Shown here in pieces: positions 53,306 to 61,608 of a stretch of 64,000 nt of DNA. A program made the translations under genes and the position numbers. This DNA comes from Mesorhizobium terrae. GTDB lineage: Bacteria > Pseudomonadota > Alphaproteobacteria > Rhizobiales > Rhizobiaceae. The stretch covers positions 5,501,501 through 5,565,500 of the forward strand of contig NZ_CP044218.1 of NCBI RefSeq assembly GCF_008727715.1, in the 5' to 3' direction. Under the pieces are notes generated by a model. That model was not told the DNA's origin, did not search any database, and saw only the letters and a program-made list of their open reading frames with translations. The first letter of the stretch is position 1. Every line of letters starts with the position of its first letter.

Positions 53306-54097
53306 TCAGGCAGCGGCCCCTGCCATCTCCGGCGGCGCCTTGGCCCCGGTCATGAAGGCGACCGCATCCGACATCGAATAGTCCTTCGGGTTGATGACGG
53401 TCAGCCGCCGGCCGAGCCGGTGGATATGGATGCGATCGGCCACCTCGAAGACATGCGGCATGTTGTGCGAGATCAGCACGATGGGCAGGCCGCGCCGCTT
53501 CACGTCGAGGATCAGTTCCAGCACGCGCCGGCTTTCCTTGACGCCGAGTGCCGCCGTCGGCTCGTCCATGATGACGACACGGCTGCCGAAGGCGGCGGCG
53601 CGCGCCACCGCAACGCCCTGGCGCTGGCCGCCGGACAGCGTCTCGACCGCCTGGCCGATGTTCTGGATGGTCATCAGGCCGAGTTCCGTCAGCTTTTCGC
53701 GCGCGCGCTTCTCCATCGCCGTGCGGTCGAGCATGCGCAACCACGACCCCAATATGCCGGGCTTCCGCAGTTCGCGGCCGAGAAACATGTTGTCGGCGAT
53801 CGACAGCGCCGGCGACAGAGCGAGGTTCTGGTAGACCGTTTCGATGCCGGCGTTGCGCGCCTCCATCGGCGATTTGAACTGCACCGGCTTGCCCTCCAGG
53901 CGGATTTCGCCCTCGTCCGGCGTGACCGCGCCGGAAATCGCCTTGATCAGCGACGACTTGCCGGCGCCGTTGTCGCCGATGACGGCGAGGATTTCGCCCG
54001 GATAGAGATCGAAATCGGCATTGTTCAGAGCGGTGACGCGGCCATAACGCTTGACCAGTCCGCGCGCGGTGAGAATGGGTTCTGGCTGTCCGGTCAT
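53306..54097 (-). CDS. frcA: sugar ABC transporter ATP-binding protein (FrcA-like)
   Basis: Single-domain ATPase, 263 residues, that drives the sugar importer encoded upstream. Walker A is GDNGAGKSSLIKAI, signature LSGGQRQGVAVARA, Walker B VVIMDEPTAALG. Most sugar importers of this class have a tandem ATPase of about 500 residues; the single half-length ATPase is characteristic of the Frc fructose/ribose/mannose system of Sinorhizobium. ATG 54097 overlaps the frcC stop as ATGA. Confidence 0.88.
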   Translation of the reverse strand: MTGQPEPILTARGLVKRYGRVTALNNADFDLYPGEILAVIGDNGAGKSSLIKAISGAVTPDEGEIRLEGKPVQFKSPMEARNAGIETVYQNLALSPALSIADNMFLGRELRKPGILGSWLRMLDRTAMEKRAREKLTELGLMTIQNIGQAVETLSGGQRQGVAVARAAAFGSRVVIMDEPTAALGVKESRRVLELILDVKRRGLPIVLISHNMPHVFEVADRIHIHRLGRRLTVINPKDYSMSDAVAFMTGAKAPPEMAGAAA

Positions 54098-55176
54098 CCT
54101 GCGACCTTCCTGATCCACTGGTCGATGGCGACGGCGCTGATAATCAGCACGCCAATCAACAGATAGGTCCATTGCGGGTCCGTGCCGATGAGGCGCAGCC
54201 CGAGCGAAAAGACGCCGACGATCAGCGCCCCGAAAAGCATGCCGAGGATGGAACCGCGGCCGCCGAACAGCGAGATGCCGCCAATCACCACCGCGGTGAT
54301 GGATTCGATGTTGGCGAACTGGCCGGCGGTCGGCGATACCGAGCCGATGCGGCCGATGAGCAGCCAGCCGCCGAGCGCGCAGATCAGACCGGCCAGCATG
54401 TAGACCGAGACCAGTATGCGCTTGACGCGTACGCCGGACAGTTCCGCCGCGTCCGGATCGTCGCCGATCGCGTAGACATGGCGGCCCCAGGCGGTGTGGT
54501 TCAGCACATACCAGAGGATGGCCACCAGCAGCACCATGGCGATGACGCCATAGGTGAAAACCGCATTGCCCATCCGCAAATTGGTGCCGAAGAACTGGAG
54601 GATCGGCGCCTGTGTCTCGATGTCCTGGGCGCGGATCGTCTCATTGGCCGAATAGAGGAAGTTCGAGGCCAGAACGATCTGCCACATGCCGAGCGTAACG
54701 ATGAAGGGTGGCAGTTTCATATAGGCGACGAGCGCGCCGTTGATCCAGCCGCACAACGCGCCGACGCCGAAGCCGCACAGGATCGCCAGCGAGGGCGGCA
54801 ACCCGTAGCGGAAGGTGAACTGGCCCATCACCACTGACGACAGCACCATGATGGCGCCGACCGAAAGGTCGATGCCGGCCGTCAGGATGACCAGCGTCTG
54901 CGCCGCGCCGATCACGCCGGTGATCGCCACCTGCTGCAGGATCAGCGTCATCGAGAAGGCTGAGAAGAACTTGCCGCCGATGATGACGCCGAAGATCAGC
55001 ACCGAGACCACCAGCACGATCAGCGGCACCGCAGCCGGATTGGAATGCAGGAAGTGCTGCACCTTCTCCACGCTCGAACGTGTGTGCGTGTCGAAATCAG
55101 CCACCGCCGTGTCGGCGCCGGTGAGTACCTTTTCGAATTCCTGCGGTCGCCTGGCGTCCGCCGAAGCGTCGGTCAT
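54094..55176 (-). CDS. frcC: sugar ABC transporter permease (FrcC-like)
   Basis: Inner-membrane permease of the RbsC family, 360 residues with about nine hydrophobic segments. It contains LVILTAGIDLSVGAIMVLSS and GWINGALVAYMKLPPFIVTLGM, both typical of RbsC/XylH proteins. ATG 55176 follows GGGAGGAG by six bases; the frame extended to 55389 crosses the intercistronic repeat and is not coding. It is separated from frcB by 321 bases, an unusually long gap for this operon type. Confidence 0.9.
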   Translation of the reverse strand: MTDASADARRPQEFEKVLTGADTAVADFDTHTRSSVEKVQHFLHSNPAAVPLIVLVVSVLIFGVIIGGKFFSAFSMTLILQQVAITGVIGAAQTLVILTAGIDLSVGAIMVLSSVVMGQFTFRYGLPPSLAILCGFGVGALCGWINGALVAYMKLPPFIVTLGMWQIVLASNFLYSANETIRAQDIETQAPILQFFGTNLRMGNAVFTYGVIAMVLLVAILWYVLNHTAWGRHVYAIGDDPDAAELSGVRVKRILVSVYMLAGLICALGGWLLIGRIGSVSPTAGQFANIESITAVVIGGISLFGGRGSILGMLFGALIVGVFSLGLRLIGTDPQWTYLLIGVLIISAVAIDQWIRKVAG

Positions 55177-55497
55177 GTCGGCTCCTCCCGATCGGGGATC
55201 TCTGCCCCCGTCATACGCCCAACGTAATGCCCGTCGACGTGCCGATGCCCTGTCCTCCGACCAGCCTCGCGTCAAAAACCGACACGCGAGTTGCTGGTCT
55301 GCAATCACCTTCCCCGGCAGGAGAAGAAGACGTCCGGAAGATAGGGCGCTCCGCCTTCGAGGCACCCTGCTGGAGCGCCGCGCGTCCATCTGGACGCACG
55401 GAACGCTCCAACACTTTCAATCTGCATATTGGCCCGAAAATCGGATCCGACTTTCGGGCCGATGCGCCAGACACTGTCACGCCGTCAGGCGTTCAGA
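55177..55497. repeat. frcB-frcC intercistronic region with palindromic element
   Basis: A near-perfect 30-base palindrome lies at 55431-55460 (GGCCCGAAA and TTTCGGGCC around TCGGATCCGA). It is flanked by GGAACGCTCCAACACTTT-type sequence and a smaller GCGTCCA/TGGACGC hairpin near 55381-55397. This resembles dispersed Rhizobiales palindromic elements; a shorter relative lies at 4174-4193. No ORF is convincing. The hairpin should slow or stop transcription between frcB and frcC and so favour frcB. Confidence 0.6.
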
Positions 55498-56529
55498 TCA
55501 ACCCCAGCACTTGGCGAGGCCGGTCTTGACGTCGATGGAGTCGACGCCCTTGGCCGGCTTGCCGGTGACCAGCGCCACGCCTGTGTCGAAGAAGGTCTTG
55601 CCTTCGGTCGGCTTCGGCTTCTCGCCGCTGTCGGCGAACTTCTTGATCGCCTCCACGCCGAGCGAAGCCATCAGCAGCGGATATTGCTGCGAAGTGGCGC
55701 CGATGATGCCGGCCTCGACGTTCTTGACGCCCGGGCAACCACCGTCCACCGACACGATCAGCACGTTCTTTTCCACGCCGACGGCCTTCAGCGCCTCATA
55801 GGCGCCTGCAGCGGCCGGCTCGTTGATCGTGTGCACAACATTGATGCTCGGGTCCTTCTGGAGCAGGTTCTCCATGGCCTTGCGGCCGCCCTCTTCGTTG
55901 CCGTTGGTGACGTCGTGGCCGACGATGCGCGGATCGGTTTCGTCGCCGATCTTGGTCGGGTCCTTGGGGTCGATGCCGAAGCCGATCATGAAGCCCTGGT
56001 CGCGCAGCACGTCGACGGTCGGCTGCGACGGGGTGAGATCGAGGAAGGCTACCTTGGCGTCCTTGGCCTTGTCGCCCAGTGTGGCGGCGGCCCACTGGCC
56101 GATCAGCTTGCCGGCGAGCAGGTTGTCGGTGGCGAAGGTGGCATCCGCTGCGTCTGCCGGCTCCAGCGGCGTGTCGAGCGCGATCACCAGGATGCCGGCG
56201 TCGCGTGCCTTCTTGATGGTCGGCACGATGCCCTTGGTGTCGGAAGCGGTGATCAGGATGCCCTTGGCGCCGTCGGCGATGCAGCTTTCGATCGCCGCGA
56301 CCTGGCTTTCGGTGTCGCCGTCGATCTTGCCAGCATAGGTCTTCAGGTTGACGCCCAGTTCCTTCGCCTTGGCGGTGGCGCCTTCCTTCATCTTGACGAA
56401 GAAGGGATTGGTGTCGGTCTTTGTGATCAGGCACGCACCGACCCCGGCCGCCGAAGCGGGAACGGTGAAGGCGGCAAGCGCGGCAACCGCCGCGCAGAAC
56501 ACGGACGTCTTCAAAACGGAAATTCGCAT
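55498..56529 (-). CDS. frcB: sugar ABC transporter substrate-binding protein (FrcB-like)
   Basis: Periplasmic binding protein of the RbsB class, 343 residues. Sec signal [23 protein letters not shown], then [29 protein letters not shown] and [15 protein letters not shown] typical of sugar receptors. Two Cys near the mature N-terminus and the C-terminal CWG could form disulfides. With frcA and frcC it matches the fructose/ribose/mannose importer of rhizobia; the specific sugar is inferred from that and the kinase nearby. ATG 56529 has GGAGGAG five bases upstream. Confidence 0.9.
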   Translation of the reverse strand: MRISVLKTSVFCAAVAALAAFTVPASAAGVGACLITKTDTNPFFVKMKEGATAKAKELGVNLKTYAGKIDGDTESQVAAIESCIADGAKGILITASDTKGIVPTIKKARDAGILVIALDTPLEPADAADATFATDNLLAGKLIGQWAAATLGDKAKDAKVAFLDLTPSQPTVDVLRDQGFMIGFGIDPKDPTKIGDETDPRIVGHDVTNGNEEGGRKAMENLLQKDPSINVVHTINEPAAAGAYEALKAVGVEKNVLIVSVDGGCPGVKNVEAGIIGATSQQYPLLMASLGVEAIKKFADSGEKPKPTEGKTFFDTGVALVTGKPAKGVDSIDVKTGLAKCWG

Positions 56530-56646
56530 AGGTACTCCTCCCAGAACCAAGATTGGCGGCCCGCCTGCCGGGCATTGCGCCACGGCGCCCGAATGCCTTC
56601 CCGGTGGAGCGCCTGGCACGAACGAAACACCAAACATCGACATGAG

Positions 56647-56678
56647 TCAATAATTAAATCACTCTTATTTATTATTGA
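56647..56678. promoter_or_regulatory. A+T-rich dyad between divergent frcB and ROK regulator
   Basis: TCAATAAT (56647-56654) and ATTATTGA (56671-56678) are perfect 8-base arms in the otherwise G+C-rich divergent promoter region. ROK repressors such as NagC/Mlc bind similar A+T-rich dyads, so this is the likely operator for both directions. Confidence 0.6.
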
Positions 56679-56744
56679 CACACTTGCGGAGCCGGCACAT
56701 TCTCGGCCAAAAGTCAGACAAGAAAAGACCGGAGGGAGGAGCGT

Positions 56745-57971
56745 TTGGACGACGGCGTTCAAAAGCACGGTTCGTCTGAGCCGGCCGCGAGCCGTCTTCA
56801 TCGCGGCACGAACCAGAGCGGCATGCGCGACCACAATGAGCGGCTGGTGCTTTCGCTCGTGCGCCAGCATGGCGGGCTGGCCAAATCCGACATTGCCCGC
56901 ATGACCGGCCTTTCGGCGCAGACCGTCTCCGTCATCATGCGCGAACTGGAGGACGAGGGCCTGCTGGTCAGGCGCGAGCCGCTGCGCGGGCGCATCGGCC
57001 AGCCCTCAATCCCGATGGCGCTCAACCCGGAAGGCGCCTTCTTCATCGGCCTCAAGATCGGCCGCCGCAGCGCCGAACTGGTGCTGATCGACTTCCTTGG
57101 CAAGGTGCGCGCCATGCTGCACCATTCCTATCGTTATCCCGAACCGTCGGAGACCGTCGATTTCGTCGCCAAGGGCGTCGCCAAGCTGCGGGCGGATCTG
57201 ACGCCTGCACAGGATCGTCGCGTCGCCGGCCTCGGCATCGCCGTGCCATTCGAACTGTGGAGCTGGGCGGACGCGGCCGGCGCGCCGCGCTCGGTGATGG
57301 AGGAATGGCGCCACCGCGACATCCGCTCCGACATCCAGGCGCTGTGCGATTTCCCCGTCTATCTGCAGAACGACGCAACGGCGGCCTGCGGCGCGGAGCT
57401 GGTGTTCGGCAATGTCTCCGACGTGCGCGATTTCGTCTATTTCTACATCGGCGCCTTTGCCGGCGGCGGCGTGGTGCTCAACGGCCGCATCTATAGCGGC
57501 CCGACCGGCAATGCCGGCGCGCTGGGCTCGATGCCGGTTCCGGGGCCGGACGGCAGGCCAATCCAGCTCATCGACGTTGCCTCCATCGCCACGCTGGAGA
57601 AAACCCTCAACCAACGCGGCATCGACGCCCAACATCTTTGGACTTCGCCCGAGGACTGGGGCGAGATCGGCCCCGAGCTGGAGAGCTGGGTGGCGAACGC
57701 GGCCGCGGCACTTGCTTATGCCATCGTCGCTGCCGCCTCTGTAATCGATTTCGAGGAGGCGGTGATCGACGGCTGGCTGCCCGCGCCCGTGCGCCGCAGC
57801 CTGGTCGAGGCCGTCAACGCGGCGATCGGCCGGATCGACGCCGAAGGCCTCAAGCTGCCCGCCGTGCGCGAAGGCACAGTCGGCATCCACGCCCGCGCGC
57901 TCGGCGGCGCCAGCCTGCCGCTGTCCGAACGCTTCCTTGTTGGCCCACCCTCGGCATCCGGAACGTCCTGA
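56745..57971 (+). CDS. ROK family transcriptional regulator
   Basis: A 408-residue sugar-responsive repressor. The N-terminal winged helix (about residues 32-65, GGLAKSDIARMTGLSAQTVSV) precedes a ROK domain. The kinase ATP motif DxGxT is lost (FIGLKIGRRSAELVLID), and the zinc-binding CxCGxxGC is absent, so it is a regulator, not a sugar kinase. TTG 56745 lies four bases after GGAGGGAGGA. It is divergent from frcB and is followed two bases later by the mutarotase gene, suggesting it controls both operons. FrcR is a reasonable name, but not proven. Confidence 0.85.
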   Translation: MDDGVQKHGSSEPAASRLHRGTNQSGMRDHNERLVLSLVRQHGGLAKSDIARMTGLSAQTVSVIMRELEDEGLLVRREPLRGRIGQPSIPMALNPEGAFFIGLKIGRRSAELVLIDFLGKVRAMLHHSYRYPEPSETVDFVAKGVAKLRADLTPAQDRRVAGLGIAVPFELWSWADAAGAPRSVMEEWRHRDIRSDIQALCDFPVYLQNDATAACGAELVFGNVSDVRDFVYFYIGAFAGGGVVLNGRIYSGPTGNAGALGSMPVPGPDGRPIQLIDVASIATLEKTLNQRGIDAQHLWTSPEDWGEIGPELESWVANAAAALAYAIVAAASVIDFEEAVIDGWLPAPVRRSLVEAVNAAIGRIDAEGLKLPAVREGTVGIHARALGGASLPLSERFLVGPPSASGTS

Positions 57972-57973
57972 TT

Positions 57974-58411
57974 ATGCTCATTGGAATCCCTTCCCTGCTC
58001 GGCCCCGAACTGTTGGCCGTCCTGCGCGCCATGGGCCATGGCGACGAGATCGCCATCGTCGACGGCAATTATCCGGCCGAGGAACAGGCCAAGCGGCTGA
58101 TCCGCGCCGACGGGCTCGACCTGATCCCGGTGCTGGACGCCATTCTCACCGTGCTGCCGGTGGACGATTTCGTCGAAGAGGCGCTGTTCCGCTCCTCCAC
58201 CAAAGGCGACCCGAAGCTGGTCGACCCTGTGCATGGCGAGATCGAGGCGGTATGCGCCCGGCGCGCGCCCGGCCGCAAGGTCGTCGCCCTGCCCGGTGCC
58301 GACTTCTACGCCAGGGTCAAGGCCGCGCATGTCATCGTCGCGACCTCCGAACCCAGACTCTACGCCAACATCGTCGTCCGCAAGGGCGTCATCTACCCGA
58401 CCGGAGCCTGA
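57974..58411 (+). CDS. RbsD/FucU family sugar mutarotase
   Basis: A 145-residue protein with LLGPELLAVLRAMGHGDEIAIVDGNYPAE at the start and a C-terminal GADFYARVKAAHVIVATSEPRLYANIVVRKGVI, both characteristic of FucU/RbsD proteins that speed pyranose-furanose or alpha-beta interconversion. Conserved His near residue 22 (MGHGD) matches the catalytic His. It sits between the ROK regulator (two-base gap) and a PfkB kinase (five-base gap), so it likely equilibrates the incoming sugar before phosphorylation. Confidence 0.88.
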   Translation: MLIGIPSLLGPELLAVLRAMGHGDEIAIVDGNYPAEEQAKRLIRADGLDLIPVLDAILTVLPVDDFVEEALFRSSTKGDPKLVDPVHGEIEAVCARRAPGRKVVALPGADFYARVKAAHVIVATSEPRLYANIVVRKGVIYPTGA

Positions 58412-58416
58412 CGCCC

Positions 58417-59340
58417 ATGATCCTTTGCTGCGGCGAGGCCCTGATCGACATGCTGCCGCGCGAGACCACCGCCGGCGAAGCGGCCTTCGCGCCTTATGTC
58501 GGCGGCGCAGTGTTCAACACGGCGGTCGCGCTCGGCCGGCTCGACCTGCCGGCCGGCTTCTTCACCGGCATCTCGACCGACTTCTATGGCGACATGCTGC
58601 GCGACGCGCTGGTTGCCAGCAATGTCACGCTGGATTTCATCAAATTCGCCGACCTGCCGACGACGCTGGCATTCGTGCGCCTCAGCGGCGGCCACGCCAG
58701 CTACCTGTTCTACGACGAAAACACCGCCGGCCGCATGTTGGTCGAATCCGACCTGCCAGCAGTCGGCGACGCGGTCGAGGCGATGCATTTTTCCTGCGTC
58801 AGCCTGATCCAGGAGCCCTGCGGCGCGACCTACGAGGCGCTGATGCGGCGCGAGCACGGCAAGCGGGTGATGATGTTCGATCCCAACATCCGCAAGAACT
58901 TCATCAAGGACAAGCCGAAACACCTAGCCCGCATGAAGCGCATGCTGGCCATGGCCGACATCGTCAAGCTGTCGGACGAGGACCTCGACTGGTTCGGCGA
59001 GAGCGGCTCGCTGGAGGAAATCGCCGCGCGCTGGCTACAGCTCGGCCCCAGCCTGATGGTGGTCACGCAGGGCGCCAAGGGTGTGCTGGCCTTTTCGAAG
59101 AGCCATGCCGTCTCGGTGCCGGCAACGCCGGTCACCGTCGTCGACACGGTCGGCGCCGGCGACACCATCAATGCCGGCATCCTCGCCTCGCTGCGCGACC
59201 AGGGCCTGCTTTCCAAACAGGCGATCGCCACGCTGTCCGAGGAACAGATCCGCACAATGCTTGCCTTCAGCGTCAAAGCTGCCGCCATCACGGTCTCCCG
59301 CGCCGGCGCCAATCCGCCCTGGCGGCGCGAACTCGCCTGA
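58417..59340 (+). CDS. PfkB-family carbohydrate kinase (fructokinase-like)
   Basis: A 307-residue ribokinase-family kinase that likely phosphorylates the imported sugar, probably fructose. It opens ILCCGEALIDMLPRE and has GGAVFNTAVALGRL, the lid region, and the catalytic VVDTVGAGDTINAG near residue 245 with the base Asp. Rhizobial frc loci end in a kinase FrcK, and this is the best local equivalent, although here it lies on the divergent arm with the regulator. Confidence 0.88.
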   Translation: MILCCGEALIDMLPRETTAGEAAFAPYVGGAVFNTAVALGRLDLPAGFFTGISTDFYGDMLRDALVASNVTLDFIKFADLPTTLAFVRLSGGHASYLFYDENTAGRMLVESDLPAVGDAVEAMHFSCVSLIQEPCGATYEALMRREHGKRVMMFDPNIRKNFIKDKPKHLARMKRMLAMADIVKLSDEDLDWFGESGSLEEIAARWLQLGPSLMVVTQGAKGVLAFSKSHAVSVPATPVTVVDTVGAGDTINAGILASLRDQGLLSKQAIATLSEEQIRTMLAFSVKAAAITVSRAGANPPWRRELA

Positions 59341-59601
59341 GATACGCCGGGTCGATCTCGGTCGGGCTCGCCAAAGCGGACTTCGCCAATCACATTATGT
59401 TTCGATCCGGCGGCCGACGCTCGCCTCGCCGCCCGCGAACGGCCGGAAACGCCTGTAAATCCGGCCTTTGCCGGCTCATCGCGCCAGGAACCGGGTAACA
59501 TGGCCGGCTGCTGCCTGTGGTCGCGCCCTGCCCGCGCGGCTTTTCGGCGCCGTGCAACTCTGTTACCAGCGGCGCGTTATCAGGCAAATATTGGGGCCGA
59601 C
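59341..59601. other. intergenic region before the aminotransferase gene
   Basis: 261 bases with small inverted repeats (for example CCGGCC near 59460) and no ORF of its own. The aminotransferase frame is open back to 59500, but the extra residues are unlike the family. Confidence 0.35.
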
Positions 59602-60741
59602 ATGCAGTTCATCGATCTTGGCGCACAGCGCGAGCGTATCCAGGACCGCCTGACGCAGGCGATCGACCGCGTCGTCAAAGACGGCAAATACATCCTCGGC
59701 CCGCAGGTTGCCGAATTCGAAGCCAAGCTCGCCGACTATGTCGGCGTCAAGCATGTGGTGGCCTGCGCCAACGGCACCGACGCGCTGCTCCTGCCGCTCT
59801 ATGCTTCCGGCATCGGGCCTGGCGACGCCGTGTTCGTGCCGAGCTTCACCTTCGCCGCCACCGCCGAGGTCGTCGCGCTCGCCAAGGCCGAGCCGGTCTT
59901 CGTCGATGTCGACGCCAAGACCTACAACATCGACATCGAGAGCCTTGAAGCAGCCATCGCCATGGTCAAGGCCGAGGGCCGCCTGACGCCGAAAGCGATC
60001 ATCCCGGTCGACCTGTTCGGCCTTTCCGCCGACTACGACGCCATCATGGCGATCGCCAAGCGCGAGAAGCTTCTGGTCATCGAGGACGCCGCCCAGTCGA
60101 TCGGCGGCACCGCCGACGGTCTCAAATGCGGCGCCTTCGGCCATGTCGCCGGCACCTCCTTCTACCCGGCCAAGCCGCTCGGCTGCTATGGCGATGGCGG
60201 CGCCATGTTCACCAACGATGCGGCGCTCGCCGACAAGCTGCGTTCCTTCGCCTTCCACGGCAAGGGCGCGACGCAATACGACAACGTCCATGTCGGCATC
60301 AATTCGCGCCTAGACACGCTGCAGGCGGCGATCCTGATCGAGAAGCTCGCCATCCTCGAGGACGAGATGATCGCCCGACAGAAGGTGGCTGCCCGTTATG
60401 CCGAAGGCCTCGGCGACATCGTCACCGCCGCGCGCAATCTCGACGGCAGCCGCTCGGCCTGGGCGCAATACGCCATCGAGACGCCGAAGCGCGACGGGCT
60501 GAAGGCGCATCTGCAGGAAAAGGGCATTCCCTCGGTCATCTATTACGTGAAGCCGCTGCACGAGCAGGTGGCCTATCGCCACTTCCCGCGCACGCCGACC
60601 GGGCTCACCGTGTCGGAAGACCTGCCGAAGCGCATCCTGTGTCTACCCATGCACCCGTATCTCAGCACATCCGACCAGGACCGCGTCATCGAGACGATCC
60701 GCAACTATATCGGCTCGAATTCAGCGCAGGCGGCCGAGTAG
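59602..60741 (+). CDS. DegT/DnrJ/EryC1/StrS sugar aminotransferase (WbpE/WlbC-like)
   Basis: PLP enzyme that aminates a nucleotide-linked keto sugar for surface polysaccharide. The 379-residue protein opens MQFIDLGAQRERIQDRLTQA and has GVKHVVACANGTDAL, EDAAQSIGGTADGLKCG and PLP Lys191 in SFYPAKPLGCYGDGGA. It closely follows the WbpE/WlbC (UDP-3-keto-GlcNAcA aminotransferase) pattern. ATG 59602 is chosen because it matches the family start. No partner sugar genes are adjacent, so the exact sugar is unknown. Confidence 0.88.
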   Translation: MQFIDLGAQRERIQDRLTQAIDRVVKDGKYILGPQVAEFEAKLADYVGVKHVVACANGTDALLLPLYASGIGPGDAVFVPSFTFAATAEVVALAKAEPVFVDVDAKTYNIDIESLEAAIAMVKAEGRLTPKAIIPVDLFGLSADYDAIMAIAKREKLLVIEDAAQSIGGTADGLKCGAFGHVAGTSFYPAKPLGCYGDGGAMFTNDAALADKLRSFAFHGKGATQYDNVHVGINSRLDTLQAAILIEKLAILEDEMIARQKVAARYAEGLGDIVTAARNLDGSRSAWAQYAIETPKRDGLKAHLQEKGIPSVIYYVKPLHEQVAYRHFPRTPTGLTVSEDLPKRILCLPMHPYLSTSDQDRVIETIRNYIGSNSAQAAE

Positions 60742-60757
60742 CCGCCTCTTCGGGTCT

Positions 60758-60782
60758 CCGTCTCCCCGCAAGCGGGAGACGG
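60758..60782. terminator. hairpin between convergent genes
   Basis: CCGTCTCCC (60758-60766) pairs with GGGAGACGG (60774-60782) around a 7-base loop, between the aminotransferase stop and the cysQ stop. There is no T run on either strand, so termination is likely but may be imperfect. Confidence 0.5.
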
Positions 60783-60792
60783 AAAAACCTCA

Positions 60793-61608
60793 TTACCTTC
60801 CCCGGGCAATAAAGAACGGGTTGGCGAAATCCGCGTCGTGCGGCTGGCTGCGCTTGCCATAGGCGAGTGGCGTGCCGTCAAGCGTCTGCGTGGTGCCACC
60901 GGCGGCGCGCAGCACCGCATCGCCTGCCGCTGTGTCCCATTCCATGGTGCGGCCGAAGCGGGGATAGACGTCTGCCGAAGCTTGCGCCAGCAGGCAGAAT
61001 TTCAGCGACGATCCCACCGAGACGATCTCGGTTTCGCCCAGCGTCGCGATATAGGCATCGGTCTCCGCCGTGCGGTGCGATCGACTGGCGACGACAGCGA
61101 GCGGCGAACCCGCCCGGCGCACTGTTATCTCGCGCCGCAAACCGACAGCGAAACCGGCATCGACCTCCGCTACTTCCGCCCTGCCCGGCCGGCCAAGATA
61201 GAGATGCCCCGAACAGGGCGCGAAGACCACGCCGACTTCCGGCGCGCCATGGCGCACCAGCGCGATGTTGACGGTGAAGTCGTTGCCGCGCTTGACGAAC
61301 TCCTTGGTGCCGTCGAGCGGGTCGATCAGGAAGAAGGCGTTACCCAGCGCCTCTGGCAAAATGCCGGCGCTGACCTCTTCTTCCGCCACGCAAGGAATGG
61401 CCGGATAGGCGTCGCGCAGGCCAGCCAGGATGATCACCTCCGCCTCGCGGTCGGCGATCGTCACCGGCGAGGCGTCGGCCTTGGCATCGACGGCGCAGCC
61501 TTCGTGAAAGATGCGCATGATGGCTTGGCCGGCAACGAGAGCCAGCCTTTCGAACACGACGAGCATCGCCGCGTCGGCCGCTTCTTCTGCTATGTGGGCC
61601 GCGCTCAT
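60793..61608 (-). CDS. cysQ: 3'(2'),5'-bisphosphate nucleotidase
   Basis: Removes PAP produced during sulfate assimilation or sulfotransfer. The 271-residue protein is an inositol-monophosphatase-fold enzyme with EEE metal ligands (CVAEEEVS), the FLIDPLDGTKEFVKR block and MEWDTAAGDAVLRAAGG near the C-terminus. It starts directly after the cysNC stop (TAG then ATG), so it is the third gene of the sulfate-activation operon. Confidence 0.95.
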   Translation of the reverse strand: MSAAHIAEEAADAAMLVVFERLALVAGQAIMRIFHEGCAVDAKADASPVTIADREAEVIILAGLRDAYPAIPCVAEEEVSAGILPEALGNAFFLIDPLDGTKEFVKRGNDFTVNIALVRHGAPEVGVVFAPCSGHLYLGRPGRAEVAEVDAGFAVGLRREITVRRAGSPLAVVASRSHRTAETDAYIATLGETEIVSVGSSLKFCLLAQASADVYPRFGRTMEWDTAAGDAVLRAAGGTTQTLDGTPLAYGKRSQPHDADFANPFFIARGR

